A stretch of 8,873 nt of DNA. It comes from CAIKMD01 sp036490955 (GTDB taxonomy: Bacteria > Pseudomonadota > Alphaproteobacteria > ATCC43930 > CGMCC-115725). Made by a program: the position numbers and the translations under genes. The DNA lies in the NCBI GenBank assembly GCA_036490955.1, contig DASXCX010000155.1, positions 1-8,873 on the forward strand. Reading direction: 5' to 3'. Positions within the stretch are counted from its first letter, which is position 1, and every line of letters starts with the position of its first letter. Shown here one piece after another: positions 1 through 6,542 of the stretch. Under the pieces are notes generated by a model that was not told the DNA's origin, made no database searches, and saw nothing but the letters and a program-made list of their open reading frames with translations.

Positions 1-937
1 CCCAACCGTCGGCCGAAAAGAAATCCGGTATCGCCTTGTCGCCATAGGCCTTGTTCCAGGCGTCGAGGAAAGCCTTGTTCGCCGGCCGATCGGCCGCGAC
101 GGAATAATTGCCGGCGGTGATCATGCCGATCCCGGCACTGCCGATATTCGGCAATTCTTCCTCGGGCACGAGATCCTGGGTCGAGACGACGTTGATGCCG
201 GCTTGGCGTACGCCGAGATCGGCGATCGATTTCATCATGGCCGTCGCTTGCGTGCCGGCCGGCACCCAGACGAAAGCGACATCGGGCTTGGTGTCGCGGA
301 TACGCTGCACCACCGGCGGAAAATCCGGGGTCGCGGGCGAGAAAGCGATCGAGCCGACGATCTTGCCGCCGGCATCGGTGAACCCTTTCTTGAAGGCATC
401 GTCCGCGTCATGGCCGGGGATGAAATCGCTGATGGCGGTGAAAGCGGTTTTCCAGCCTTGCTTCACCGCCCATTGCCCCATCGGCAGCCCGCTGTGCCAT
501 AGCGTGAAGGAGTCGCGCACGACATAGGGCGAGATGCGCGTGATCGACGCGCCGGCCGCATTGGTGATGACCAAGGGAATCTTTGCTTCGGCCGTGAGCG
601 GCGCGATCGCCGCTGCGTTCGGCGAGGCGATGAGGCCGAACAGCAATTGCACATGATCGCGGGTGATCAGCTCTTGGGCGAGGCGTTTCGCCACTTCGGG
701 CGTCGAGGTGTCGTCGCGCTTCAAGATGGTGACAGTGACGCCAGGCGGCAGGTCCTTGTCGTGGAACTGCTTGTAGAGCATCACGCCCTTGTCCATCTCG
801 TCGCCCGGCTGGGCGAGGAAGCCCGAATAGCTGTTGATGAAGCCGATCTTGATCTCGGTCTGTGTGTGCGCGGGCTCGACGAACCCACCGATTGCGAGCG
901 TCGCCGCGATCGCTGCCATCATCGGCGCGCGATTCAT
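1..937 (-). CDS. LivK-type ABC transporter substrate-binding protein, C-terminus beyond window edge
   Basis: The reading frame stays open from the ATG at 937 to the window edge, giving 312 residues of a protein whose C-terminus is missing. It begins with a short basic start and a hydrophobic stretch (residues 1 to about 25, MNRAPMMAAIAATLAIGGF), a Sec signal peptide probably cut near AHT-QTE. The mature part starts EIKIGFINSYSGFLAQPG, the standard opening of periplasmic-binding-protein type 1 receptors of the branched-chain amino acid (LivJ/LivK, Peripla_BP_6) family. Later segments such as LFGLIASPNAAAIAPL and IPLVITNAAGASI fit the same fold. These proteins capture amino acids, amides, aromatic acids or related compounds in the periplasm for an ABC importer; the ligand here is unknown. 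A strong Shine-Dalgarno (GGGGAGGAG) lies just upstream of the ATG. The gene follows the preceding binding-protein gene by 43 bases on the same strand, so it is probably the fourth gene of one operon. Family call is firm, substrate is not. Confidence 0.9.
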   Translation of the reverse strand, partial: MNRAPMMAAIAATLAIGGFVEPAHTQTEIKIGFINSYSGFLAQPGDEMDKGVMLYKQFHDKDLPPGVTVTILKRDDTSTPEVAKRLAQELITRDHVQLLFGLIASPNAAAIAPLTAEAKIPLVITNAAGASITRISPYVVRDSFTLWHSGLPMGQWAVKQGWKTAFTAISDFIPGHDADDAFKKGFTDAGGKIVGSIAFSPATPDFPPVVQRIRDTKPDVAFVWVPAGTQATAMMKSIADLGVRQAGINVVSTQDLVPEEELPNIGSAGIGMITAGNYSVAADRPANKAFLDAWNKAYGDKAIPDFFSADGW

Positions 938-980
938 ATCTCTCCTCCCCATCTCCTGTTCCCCTTGCGAGTCATTATCG

Positions 981-2018
981 TCACTTTGGCGGGCCTAAAG
1001 CCCTGTTTGCGGCCTCGACGAAGCGATTGTCGTAGCTTGCGCCGAGGTCGAATGCGTCTTCTTTGCCTTTGAGCTGCGGATCGAAGGTGGCGAGATCGCG
1101 CAGCGTGGTCCGTGCCGAGGCTGCGTCGGTCGTGCCGTCGGTCGTGAAGACGCCTTCGCTCTCGCGATTGTTGATCAAGGTTCGCTGGTAGATGTCCTTG
1201 TCCGCGCCGTAATAGGCCGGCGGCACCAGCGCCATCACCTGATCGATCGGCGCCGTCTTCATGAAGCGGAAAGCGCGGATGATCTGAGTCATGAAGGCCT
1301 GTACCGCCTGGGCGTGGTCCTTCGTCATCGATTCCTTGCTCAACACGGCGCTGCCGGCGAATAGCCCGTTATAGAGATACTCGATGCCCGCCTCGGTGCG
1401 GGTGTCGACGATGGGTACGATGTCGCCGTCCTGGATCAGCCGGGAGATCACCGGATCGGCATGCGAGATGCCGTCGAGCCGGCCCGACTTCATCGCGGCG
1501 ATCGCGCCGGCACCGGCGCCCACGCCAACGGAGACGACGTCCTCATGCGTGAGCCCGGCCTTGGTGACGAGGAGTTGCAAGGCGACATCAAGGGCCGAGC
1601 CGGGCGCAATCACGCCCATGCGATAGCCTTTGAGATCGGCGGGCGACTTGTATGTCGCCGCGTGTTCCTTGGTCAGACCGATCACCGCCCCATAAGTGTG
1701 GTTGATCAGCATGATGCAGACGACATCAAGGCCTTTCGGTCGCAGATGCAGGACGTGCTCGTAGGAACCGAAGCCGATATCGGCGCTGCCACCGACCAGC
1801 GCCTCGGCCATCTTGGTGCCGCTTTGCACGTCGTTGATGGCGACGTCGACGCCGGCATCCTTGAAATAGCCGAGCTCGTTGGCGATGGTCAGCGGCAGAT
1901 AGGCGACGATGTTGGCGCCGCCGACCGCGACCGAGAGGCTGTCCGCCGCCGCGGCCGCGCGCATCCCCGCGAGCAGCGACAGGGCGGCGAGGGCGATGGT
2001 GGCGCGCCGGATGATCAT
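981..2018 (-). CDS. NMT1/TauA-type ABC transporter substrate-binding protein (copy 2)
   Basis: This 345-residue protein has a signal peptide at residues 1-25 (RRATIALAALSLLAGMRAAAAA, cut before DSLS). The mature domain reads as an NMT1/THI5-like, SsuA/TauA-type periplasmic-binding-protein type 2 receptor: PLTIANELGYFKDAGVDV (42-59), a GGSADIGFGS loop (76-85), DLKGYRMGVIAPGSALD (128-144), then KAGL with a GAGAGAIAAMKSGRLDGIS segment (153-185). Members bind taurine, alkanesulfonates, pyrimidine precursors, aromatic acids and other small molecules; the ligand here cannot be read from sequence. The start codon lies only 5 bases after the stop of the upstream gene, with no clear Shine-Dalgarno, so it is probably translated by coupling. 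It shares fold and length with the upstream gene product but is clearly diverged, so the two are not a recent duplication. No lipobox cysteine is present, so the receptor is expected to be soluble. Confidence 0.88.
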   Translation of the reverse strand: MIIRRATIALAALSLLAGMRAAAAADSLSVAVGGANIVAYLPLTIANELGYFKDAGVDVAINDVQSGTKMAEALVGGSADIGFGSYEHVLHLRPKGLDVVCIMLINHTYGAVIGLTKEHAATYKSPADLKGYRMGVIAPGSALDVALQLLVTKAGLTHEDVVSVGVGAGAGAIAAMKSGRLDGISHADPVISRLIQDGDIVPIVDTRTEAGIEYLYNGLFAGSAVLSKESMTKDHAQAVQAFMTQIIRAFRFMKTAPIDQVMALVPPAYYGADKDIYQRTLINNRESEGVFTTDGTTDAASARTTLRDLATFDPQLKGKEDAFDLGASYDNRFVEAANRALGPPK

Positions 2019-2023
2019 GGCGA

Positions 2024-3037
2024 TTATTTCACGTAAGCATCGGTATAGAGCCCGTCATACGAGGCGAGCTTGTCCTCAGGCTTCATCAAGCCGGCATCGA
2101 CATTGAACAACTCGGCATTCTCGAGCCCTTTGGCCGAAATCGCCGGTGGGCTCGGGCTGATCTTGCGGATGGTCTCGAACGCGCCAGCGAGAACCGCGTC
2201 GTCGAGCGTCGCGAAGCGCTTCTTCAACAGCGCCAACGCTTCATGCGGATGATCGTGCATATAGGCTTCGGCTTGAGTGAAGGATTTTCCCATGCCCTCG
2301 CACAGCGCGCGTCGCTGCTGGCAAGTTTCGGGCCGGGCCACCACGACATTGTTCGCAAAGGGTTCGAGATCGGCGGGTTCGCCGTCGGGTCCGCTCGCCA
2401 GCATCACCGCATCGCCTTTCATCACGGGCACCAGCGGCCAAGGCGGCGACATCGCGAAGCCGTCGATCTGCTTGGTTTGGAACGCCGCCAGCATGTTGGG
2501 CGGTTGCATGAAGGCGACCTGCACCGACGCCGGGTCGAGGCCGGCGCGCTTCGCCATCAGCAAGACATAGCCATGGATCAGCGAGCCGGTCGCATCAGCG
2601 GCGATGGTGCGGCCCTTGAGCAACGCACCGCGCTTCTCGAACGGCGCTTTCGGATCGAAGCCGCCGGCTTCGGCGATGTCCTTGCGCAGCGCGACCTGGA
2701 TGATCGGCCGATTCGTGGTCTCGGCGATCGCCAGCATGCGCTGCCCTTTGGCTGCGGCGCGCGTCAGCGTGATCGCCGAAGGCTGCGCGAACTCCGCGCT
2801 GCCCGCGACGACAGCGTTGAAGGCGCCGACGCCCGGGATGAGCATCATCTTCACAGCCATCCCGTTCTGCGTGAAGAGGCCGAGATCCTCGGCGAGATAG
2901 GCGGCGCTGAAAGATAAGCTTTCCGCGGGATTGGCCAAGACCACGGACGTCAACGTCTCCGCCGCCCGTGCCGGTTGCGCGGCGCCTAGGACCGCGGCCA
3001 GCGCCGCGGCAATCGAAAATGTCCTTCGGTTTCCCAT
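2024..3037 (-). CDS. NMT1/SsuA-type ABC transporter substrate-binding protein (copy 1)
   Basis: The product has 337 residues, with a signal peptide at 1-25 (RRTFSIAAALAAVLGAAQPARA, cut ARA-AET). The mature region has the NMT1/SsuA layout: SAAYLAEDLGLFTQNGMAVKM (44-64), GAFNAVVAGSAEFA (71-84), LLKGRTIAADATGSLIH (139-155), a KRAGLDPASVQV segment (163-174) and AAFQTKQIDGFAMSPPW (184-200). Two cysteines, C239 and C246, are closely spaced and could form a periplasmic disulfide. The start is supported by an AAAGGGG Shine-Dalgarno about 4 bases before the ATG. It lies 20 bases after the dehydrogenase gene and 5 bases before the next binding-protein gene, so it sits inside an operon. It may deliver a substrate to the same ABC transporter as its neighbours, or to a different one, since no permease is visible. 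Family is clear; ligand is unknown. Confidence 0.88.
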   Translation of the reverse strand: MGNRRTFSIAAALAAVLGAAQPARAAETLTSVVLANPAESLSFSAAYLAEDLGLFTQNGMAVKMMLIPGVGAFNAVVAGSAEFAQPSAITLTRAAAKGQRMLAIAETTNRPIIQVALRKDIAEAGGFDPKAPFEKRGALLKGRTIAADATGSLIHGYVLLMAKRAGLDPASVQVAFMQPPNMLAAFQTKQIDGFAMSPPWPLVPVMKGDAVMLASGPDGEPADLEPFANNVVVARPETCQQRRALCEGMGKSFTQAEAYMHDHPHEALALLKKRFATLDDAVLAGAFETIRKISPSPPAISAKGLENAELFNVDAGLMKPEDKLASYDGLYTDAYVK

Positions 3038-3057
3038 CGTGCCCCTTTGAGGCGCCG

Positions 3058-4014
3058 TCAGTTGCGCGGTTTCACCAGTCGGATCGGCTTGCCATCGAGG
3101 AAAGCGCGAATGTTCTCGACCGCGCTCTGGTAGTTGATGCGCATATTCTCCTCGATCGCATAGCCGAGATGCGGCGTGACGACGACATTGTCGAGTTCGA
3201 AGAGAGGATGGCCTCTCGTTACCGGCTCGACATCGTAAACGTCGATCGCGGCACCGGCGATCTTGCGTCCTTTGAGGGCGGCGAGCAGCGCGGCTTCGTC
3301 GACGATCGGCGCGCGCGAGGTGTTGACGAGATAGGCGGTCGGCTTCATGCGGCCGAGATCGGCCGCGGTGACGAGGCCGCGCGAGCTGTCATTGAGATTG
3401 ACGTGGATGGTAACGACGTCGGATTGGCTGAAAAGTTCGTCCTTGGAGACGCTCTTGATGCCGAGCTTGGCGGCCTTCTCGGCGTCGAAGCTGCGGCTCC
3501 AGCCGACCACCTCCATGCCGAAGGCCTTGCCATAGCCGGCGACCATGCTGCCGAGCCGGCCGAGGCCGATGATGCCGAGGGTCTTGTTCTTGAGGCCGTA
3601 GCCGATGCGGGTCTGCCAGCGCCCCTGGCGCAGCGCACGATCTTCATGCGTGATGCTGCGGAACAGATCGATGATGAGGCCCCACGTCAATTCGGCGGTC
3701 GAATGGCCGAGCCCGTCAGTGCCGCAAAAGACGATGCCGCGTTCGGCGAGCGCCGCCGCGTCGACCGAGGCGTTCTGCATTCCCGTCGTGATGACGAGCG
3801 TCAGATTTGGCAACTTTTCGATCAGCGCGCGACGCAGCGGCGTGCGCTCGCGCATCAGCACCACGCATTCGAACCCGTGGAGGCGCTTGGCCAAAGTCTC
3901 GATATCGGCGATATGCTCGGGAAAGGCTTCGACCTGGACGTCGGGCTGCAGGCTCTTCCAGTCGGCGAGGCGTAGGGCGACGCCTTGATAATCATCGAGA
4001 ACGGCCACCCGCAT
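3058..4014 (-). CDS. D-2-hydroxyacid dehydrogenase family protein (NAD(P)-dependent)
   Basis: The product has 318 residues from the ATG at 4014. This start is chosen because MRVAVLDDYQGVALRLADW is the usual N-terminus of this subfamily and a GGGAGG Shine-Dalgarno precedes it by about 10 bases; the frame is open to 4104, but that extension is proline/alanine-rich and overlaps a promoter candidate. Rossmann motif GLGRLG lies at 150-155. Active-site residues of the 2-hydroxyacid dehydrogenase fold are visible: R234 in NTSRAPIVDE, E263 in DVYDVEP and H282 in TPHLGY. The substrate-side loop reads TTGMQNASVD (76-85). Such cytoplasmic enzymes interconvert 2-oxoacids and D-2-hydroxyacids with NAD(P)H; many are labelled phosphoglycerate dehydrogenase, but the short length without an ACT domain argues against serine biosynthesis. 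It is first in a cluster with three binding-protein genes, so it may act on the imported compound. Substrate is undetermined. Confidence 0.9.
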   Translation of the reverse strand: MRVAVLDDYQGVALRLADWKSLQPDVQVEAFPEHIADIETLAKRLHGFECVVLMRERTPLRRALIEKLPNLTLVITTGMQNASVDAAALAERGIVFCGTDGLGHSTAELTWGLIIDLFRSITHEDRALRQGRWQTRIGYGLKNKTLGIIGLGRLGSMVAGYGKAFGMEVVGWSRSFDAEKAAKLGIKSVSKDELFSQSDVVTIHVNLNDSSRGLVTAADLGRMKPTAYLVNTSRAPIVDEAALLAALKGRKIAGAAIDVYDVEPVTRGHPLFELDNVVVTPHLGYAIEENMRINYQSAVENIRAFLDGKPIRLVKPRN

Positions 4015-4050
4015 TATGGAAACGCCTCCCACGGTATAGAGCGCGCGAAC

Positions 4051-4079
4051 ATTCTGAACTTGCGGCGCGGCGGGTGCAA
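4051..4079 (-). promoter_or_regulatory. Candidate sigma70-type promoter for the dehydrogenase/binding-protein cluster
   Basis: On the minus strand TTGCAC (4079-4074) and CAGAAT (4056-4051) are separated by exactly 17 bases. The -35 matches TTGACA at three of six positions, the -10 matches TATAAT at four of six. Transcription would begin near 4044 and leave a leader of about 30 bases carrying the GGGAGG Shine-Dalgarno before the ATG at 4014. The position is right, but the boxes are weak. Confidence 0.3.
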
Positions 4080-4243
4080 GGAGAGTGCTGGGCGAGTCTT
4101 GCAACGCAAGGTAGCTGATGCGCCGCTTTAACGGCGTGTTTACGGTGTTGTCCCTAGAGTTGGCGGGTTCTTCCGGCCGAATAGGGAGGAGGCACGCAGC
4201 CTATTCTTCATCCAATGATGGTGCGGGCGGAGAAAACGGTGCG

Positions 4244-5203
4244 ATGACGCAGACCGCGACGGAGATCGGCTCTTATGAGGGCGGTCGCAGCACCCATTTC
4301 TTATTCGAGCATAGAGTTTTCACGCTCAATGGAGCGCGCTTTGCCTTGACCGAAGACGGCCTGGCACCCGCCTTTCATGTCGACCTCGGCGTGTTGGTCG
4401 CGTCTTTGCCGCTCGGCATGCTGCGCAGCGAGTTCGGTATCGATGACGATTCACCGGACAGCACTCTCCTTGCGATCGTCGAGAAGAGTCTTCGCTTCGT
4501 CAAAGAGATCCGTCCTGGCGATTCGATCCCGCGCGAATTGCTCGACGGCACGGCGTCATGGTCGGTCGAAGATCGCCATCGGTTGCGGGCCAAGGCGCAT
4601 CTTTGGGCGCGCGCGATCGGCGCCGACGAAATCTCAGGTGAAACGGACGACGTGCTTGCGGCCTTTGTCGCGGGACCGGAGACGGTGACGAAGCTGAACG
4701 CTGCGTCGAAAGAAATCGCGACCAAGCTCGGCTACAAGATGACCGCCGAGGCGGTGACGGTTCGTATCGACAGTCTCGCGCGCGAACTCGCCTATATCGA
4801 AGCGCTGCAAGAGCGCTGCGGCGACGTGTTCAACATCGTACCGAAAGTCAACCAACTGGCACGCGTCTATCGCAGCGATCGCGCGATCGTCGACGAGTTG
4901 TCGCGTATCCGCACGTTGATGCTGAAGCCGATCGAGTTGTATGACGGAATTTTCGCGACGCTCTCCAGGGAGTTGGAGAATATCGGGGAAGCGATCGGCA
5001 ATTTCCACGAGCGCGTGGATTTCATCCGCGAGCAGCGCGACGATCTGCATCAGAGCCTGATGGATTGGGATCCGATTCTCGCGGGGTGGATGCCGATCGA
5101 GATGACGCGCTGCACCGAAACCGAGACCAAGATCACCGAGCTCTACCGCTTGATCGCGCGTCATTACCTAACGTCGCAGACCTGGCAGCACGGCGCGGCC
5201 TAA
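4244..5203 (+). CDS. Conserved-looking hypothetical protein, helical, function unknown
   Basis: I do not recognise this 319-residue protein. The start at 4244 (MTQTATEIG) is preferred over an upstream in-frame ATG at 4118, because the 42 extra residues are low in structure and a GGAG lies about 11 bases before 4244. The N-terminal part (18-60) looks like mixed strand and helix, with FLFEHRVFTLNG and FHVDLGVLVASLPLGML. From about 150 to 310 the sequence is long, charged and helix-prone (for example KLNAASKEIATKL, VRIDSLARELAYIEALQER, FHERVDFIREQRDDLHQ), consistent with an extended helical bundle or coiled coil. There is no signal peptide or transmembrane segment, so it is probably cytoplasmic. 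A tryptophan-containing C-terminus (DWDPILAGWMPIEM) may be a conserved core. It lies 68 bases upstream of the CoA-transferase gene on the same strand and divergent from the dehydrogenase gene. Codon use and GC resemble the neighbours, so it is a real gene. Confidence 0.8.
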   Translation: MTQTATEIGSYEGGRSTHFLFEHRVFTLNGARFALTEDGLAPAFHVDLGVLVASLPLGMLRSEFGIDDDSPDSTLLAIVEKSLRFVKEIRPGDSIPRELLDGTASWSVEDRHRLRAKAHLWARAIGADEISGETDDVLAAFVAGPETVTKLNAASKEIATKLGYKMTAEAVTVRIDSLARELAYIEALQERCGDVFNIVPKVNQLARVYRSDRAIVDELSRIRTLMLKPIELYDGIFATLSRELENIGEAIGNFHERVDFIREQRDDLHQSLMDWDPILAGWMPIEMTRCTETETKITELYRLIARHYLTSQTWQHGAA

Positions 5204-5271
5204 ACCCCGCTTCTCTCCATGCGCTTGGGGCGCGTGCCGCCTTTGCCCTATTGTCGTGGCGAGGAGGCGCG

Positions 5272-6384
5272 ATGACCAAATCGCTTCAAGGCATTCTTGT
5301 GGTAGCGCTGGAACAAGCGGTGGCCGCGCCGCTGGCAACTTGCCGCTTGGCCGACGCCGGAGCCCGCGTCATCAAGATCGAGCGGCCCGAAGGTGATTTC
5401 GCGCGCTACTACGACCGCGCCGCGCAAGGCCATAGCGCCTATTTCGTGTGGCTCAATCGCGGCAAGGAATCACTCGTTCTCGACATCAAATCGGCCGAGG
5501 ATTGCGCGCTTCTGGAGCGCATCATCGCGCGCGCTGACGTCTTCGTGCAAAACCTCAGTCCGGGCGCCGCGGCGCGCGCCGGTTTTGCGCCGGAAGAACT
5601 GCGGCGCCGCTTCCCGCGCCTCGTCACCTGCTCGATCAGCGGCTACGGCGAGAACGGGCCCTATCGCGACATGAAAGCATACGATTTGCTGATCCAAGGC
5701 GAGACCGGTCTCGCTTCGATCACGGGCTCGCCGGAGGCGCCGGGACGGGTTGGCGTCTCGGTTTCGGATATATCCGCCGGGCTCAATGCCTATGCCGCAA
5801 TCCTTGAAGCGCTTTACGCGCGCGAGAAAAGCGGCGAGGGCAGGGCGGTGCATATTGCGATGTTCGATGCGACCGCCGAGTGGATGGCGGTGCCGCTCGT
5901 CTTTCAAGAACAACTCGGCAAGGCGCCGGCACGCGTCGGCGTCCGCCATCCCTCGATCGCTCCTTATGGCGCTTTTGCCACCGGCGACGGGAAGGCGATC
6001 ATCGTCGGCATTCAGAACGAGCGCGAATGGCAGCGTTTCTGCGCAATGGTCCTCGGCGAGGCCGCGCTCGCGAGCGATCCGCGTTTTTGCGATAACGTGC
6101 AGCGGGTCGCTTATCGGCCGGCCCTTGATGGGCTTATCGCCGAACGTTTCGCGGGCCGAACCCGCGAGGACGTGGCGGCGCTGCTCGAGGATGCCGATAT
6201 CGCCTTCGGGCGGCTCAACAGCATTGCCGATCTTGCGGCGCATCCGCAGTTGCGTCGCATCACTGCGCTGATGGACGGTGCTGCGATCTCTCTGCCGGCC
6301 CCGCCCGGCGGCGGCGATCTGTCTCGCGCCGTTCCGAAGCTCGACGAGCACGGATCTGCCATCCGCCGTGAATTTGCCCTTTAG
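5272..6384 (+). CDS. Class III (CaiB/BaiF family) CoA-transferase
   Basis: The product has 370 residues from the ATG at 5272, chosen because an AGGAGG lies 4 bases upstream and MTKSLQGILVVALEQAVAAPLATCRLADAGARVIKIERPEGDFAR is the standard family N-terminus; the frame is open further upstream to 5065, but that part overlaps the preceding gene. Family signatures follow: a NRGKESLVLDIK segment (62-73), SGYGENGPYRDMKAYDLLIQGETG (123-146) and VSVSDISAGLNAYAAILEALYAREKSGEG (162-190), in which D166 aligns with the catalytic aspartate that forms the acyl-CoA anhydride/thioester intermediates in formyl-CoA transferase. Length is typical of the shorter members (about 370-400). The enzyme moves CoA between organic acids in the cytoplasm; known members use oxalate, carnitine, itaconate, mesaconate or succinate, and none can be chosen here. 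It follows the unknown gene by 68 bases and probably shares its transcript. No clear terminator follows before the sRNA promoter. Confidence 0.92.
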   Translation: MTKSLQGILVVALEQAVAAPLATCRLADAGARVIKIERPEGDFARYYDRAAQGHSAYFVWLNRGKESLVLDIKSAEDCALLERIIARADVFVQNLSPGAAARAGFAPEELRRRFPRLVTCSISGYGENGPYRDMKAYDLLIQGETGLASITGSPEAPGRVGVSVSDISAGLNAYAAILEALYAREKSGEGRAVHIAMFDATAEWMAVPLVFQEQLGKAPARVGVRHPSIAPYGAFATGDGKAIIVGIQNEREWQRFCAMVLGEAALASDPRFCDNVQRVAYRPALDGLIAERFAGRTREDVAALLEDADIAFGRLNSIADLAAHPQLRRITALMDGAAISLPAPPGGGDLSRAVPKLDEHGSAIRREFAL

Positions 6385-6414
6385 AAACCCCTGCGCCATT
6401 GCGCCGCAGCACGG

Positions 6415-6427
6415 ATTGTGCATTGCG
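6415..6427 (+). repeat. 13-bp direct repeat, copy 1 (ATTGTGCATTGCG)
   Basis: ATTGTGCATTGCG occurs here and again, identically, at 6530-6542, 115 bases downstream. This copy lies between the CoA-transferase stop and the sRNA promoter. It contains TGTGCA, which is also the right arm of the palindrome over the sRNA -10 box. Confidence 0.6.
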
Positions 6428-6503
6428 CTCGAATGACTTACTTGGCCGTTTTAAGCAGCTAACTACTTAGAATAAATAATTTTCCGGTTTGGTTTTTTTG
6501 ATG

Positions 6504-6532
6504 TTGATTTGTCAGTATCGCTGCACCATATT
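6504..6532 (+). promoter_or_regulatory. Candidate sigma70 promoter of the alpha-r8-like sRNA
   Basis: TTGATT (6504-6509) and CATATT (6527-6532) are separated by exactly 17 bases; each matches the sigma70 consensus at four of six positions. The region upstream is unusually AT-rich for this window (about 6445-6510), as expected at a promoter. Initiation would fall near 6539, giving a transcript of about 96 bases ending at the terminator. Confidence 0.55.
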
Positions 6533-6537
6533 GTGCA
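6522..6537. promoter_or_regulatory. Near-perfect 16-bp palindrome overlapping the sRNA -10 box (possible operator)
   Basis: TGCACCATATTGTGCA is symmetric at seven of eight base pairs (TGCAC/GTGCA arms plus central ATAT). It spans the proposed -10 hexamer, a classic place for a repressor. It resembles the NtrC box (GCAC-N7-GTGC type, as in glnA promoters), but the spacer here is six bases, one short. The binding protein is unknown. Confidence 0.45.
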
Positions 6538-6542
6538 TTGCG
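6530..6542 (+). repeat. 13-bp direct repeat, copy 2 (ATTGTGCATTGCG)
   Basis: Identical to 6415-6427. This copy begins inside the -10 region of the sRNA promoter and runs through the predicted start site, so if the repeat is a binding site this copy would sit on the initiation region. Confidence 0.6.

Noticed and set aside
938..980. 13-codon frame between the two receptor genes whose stop overlaps the LivK-type start
   Set aside because: Very short and explained by the purine-rich Shine-Dalgarno region; nothing supports translation.
2243..2917. 224-codon plus-strand ORF antisense to the first NMT1-type receptor gene
   Set aside because: Histidine/arginine-rich mirror translation without domain character; the minus strand has a signal peptide and receptor fold.
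2968..3975. 335-codon plus-strand ORF antisense to the dehydrogenase gene
   Set aside because: It is a mirror frame produced by GC-rich codon bias; the composition is arginine/aspartate-rich with no family pattern, and the opposite strand encodes a dehydrogenase with complete active-site residues.
4015..4104. 30-residue N-terminal extension of the dehydrogenase
   Set aside because: The extension is not family-like, and a Shine-Dalgarno precedes the internal ATG at 4014, where the canonical N-terminus begins.
5065..5271. 69-residue N-terminal extension of the CoA-transferase
   Set aside because: It overlaps the end of the upstream gene in another frame and is not family-like; AGGAGG marks the ATG at 5272.
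5470..6423. 317-codon minus-strand ORF antisense to the CoA-transferase gene
   Set aside because: Shadow of a clearly recognised family gene; its product is arginine-rich and shows no domain.
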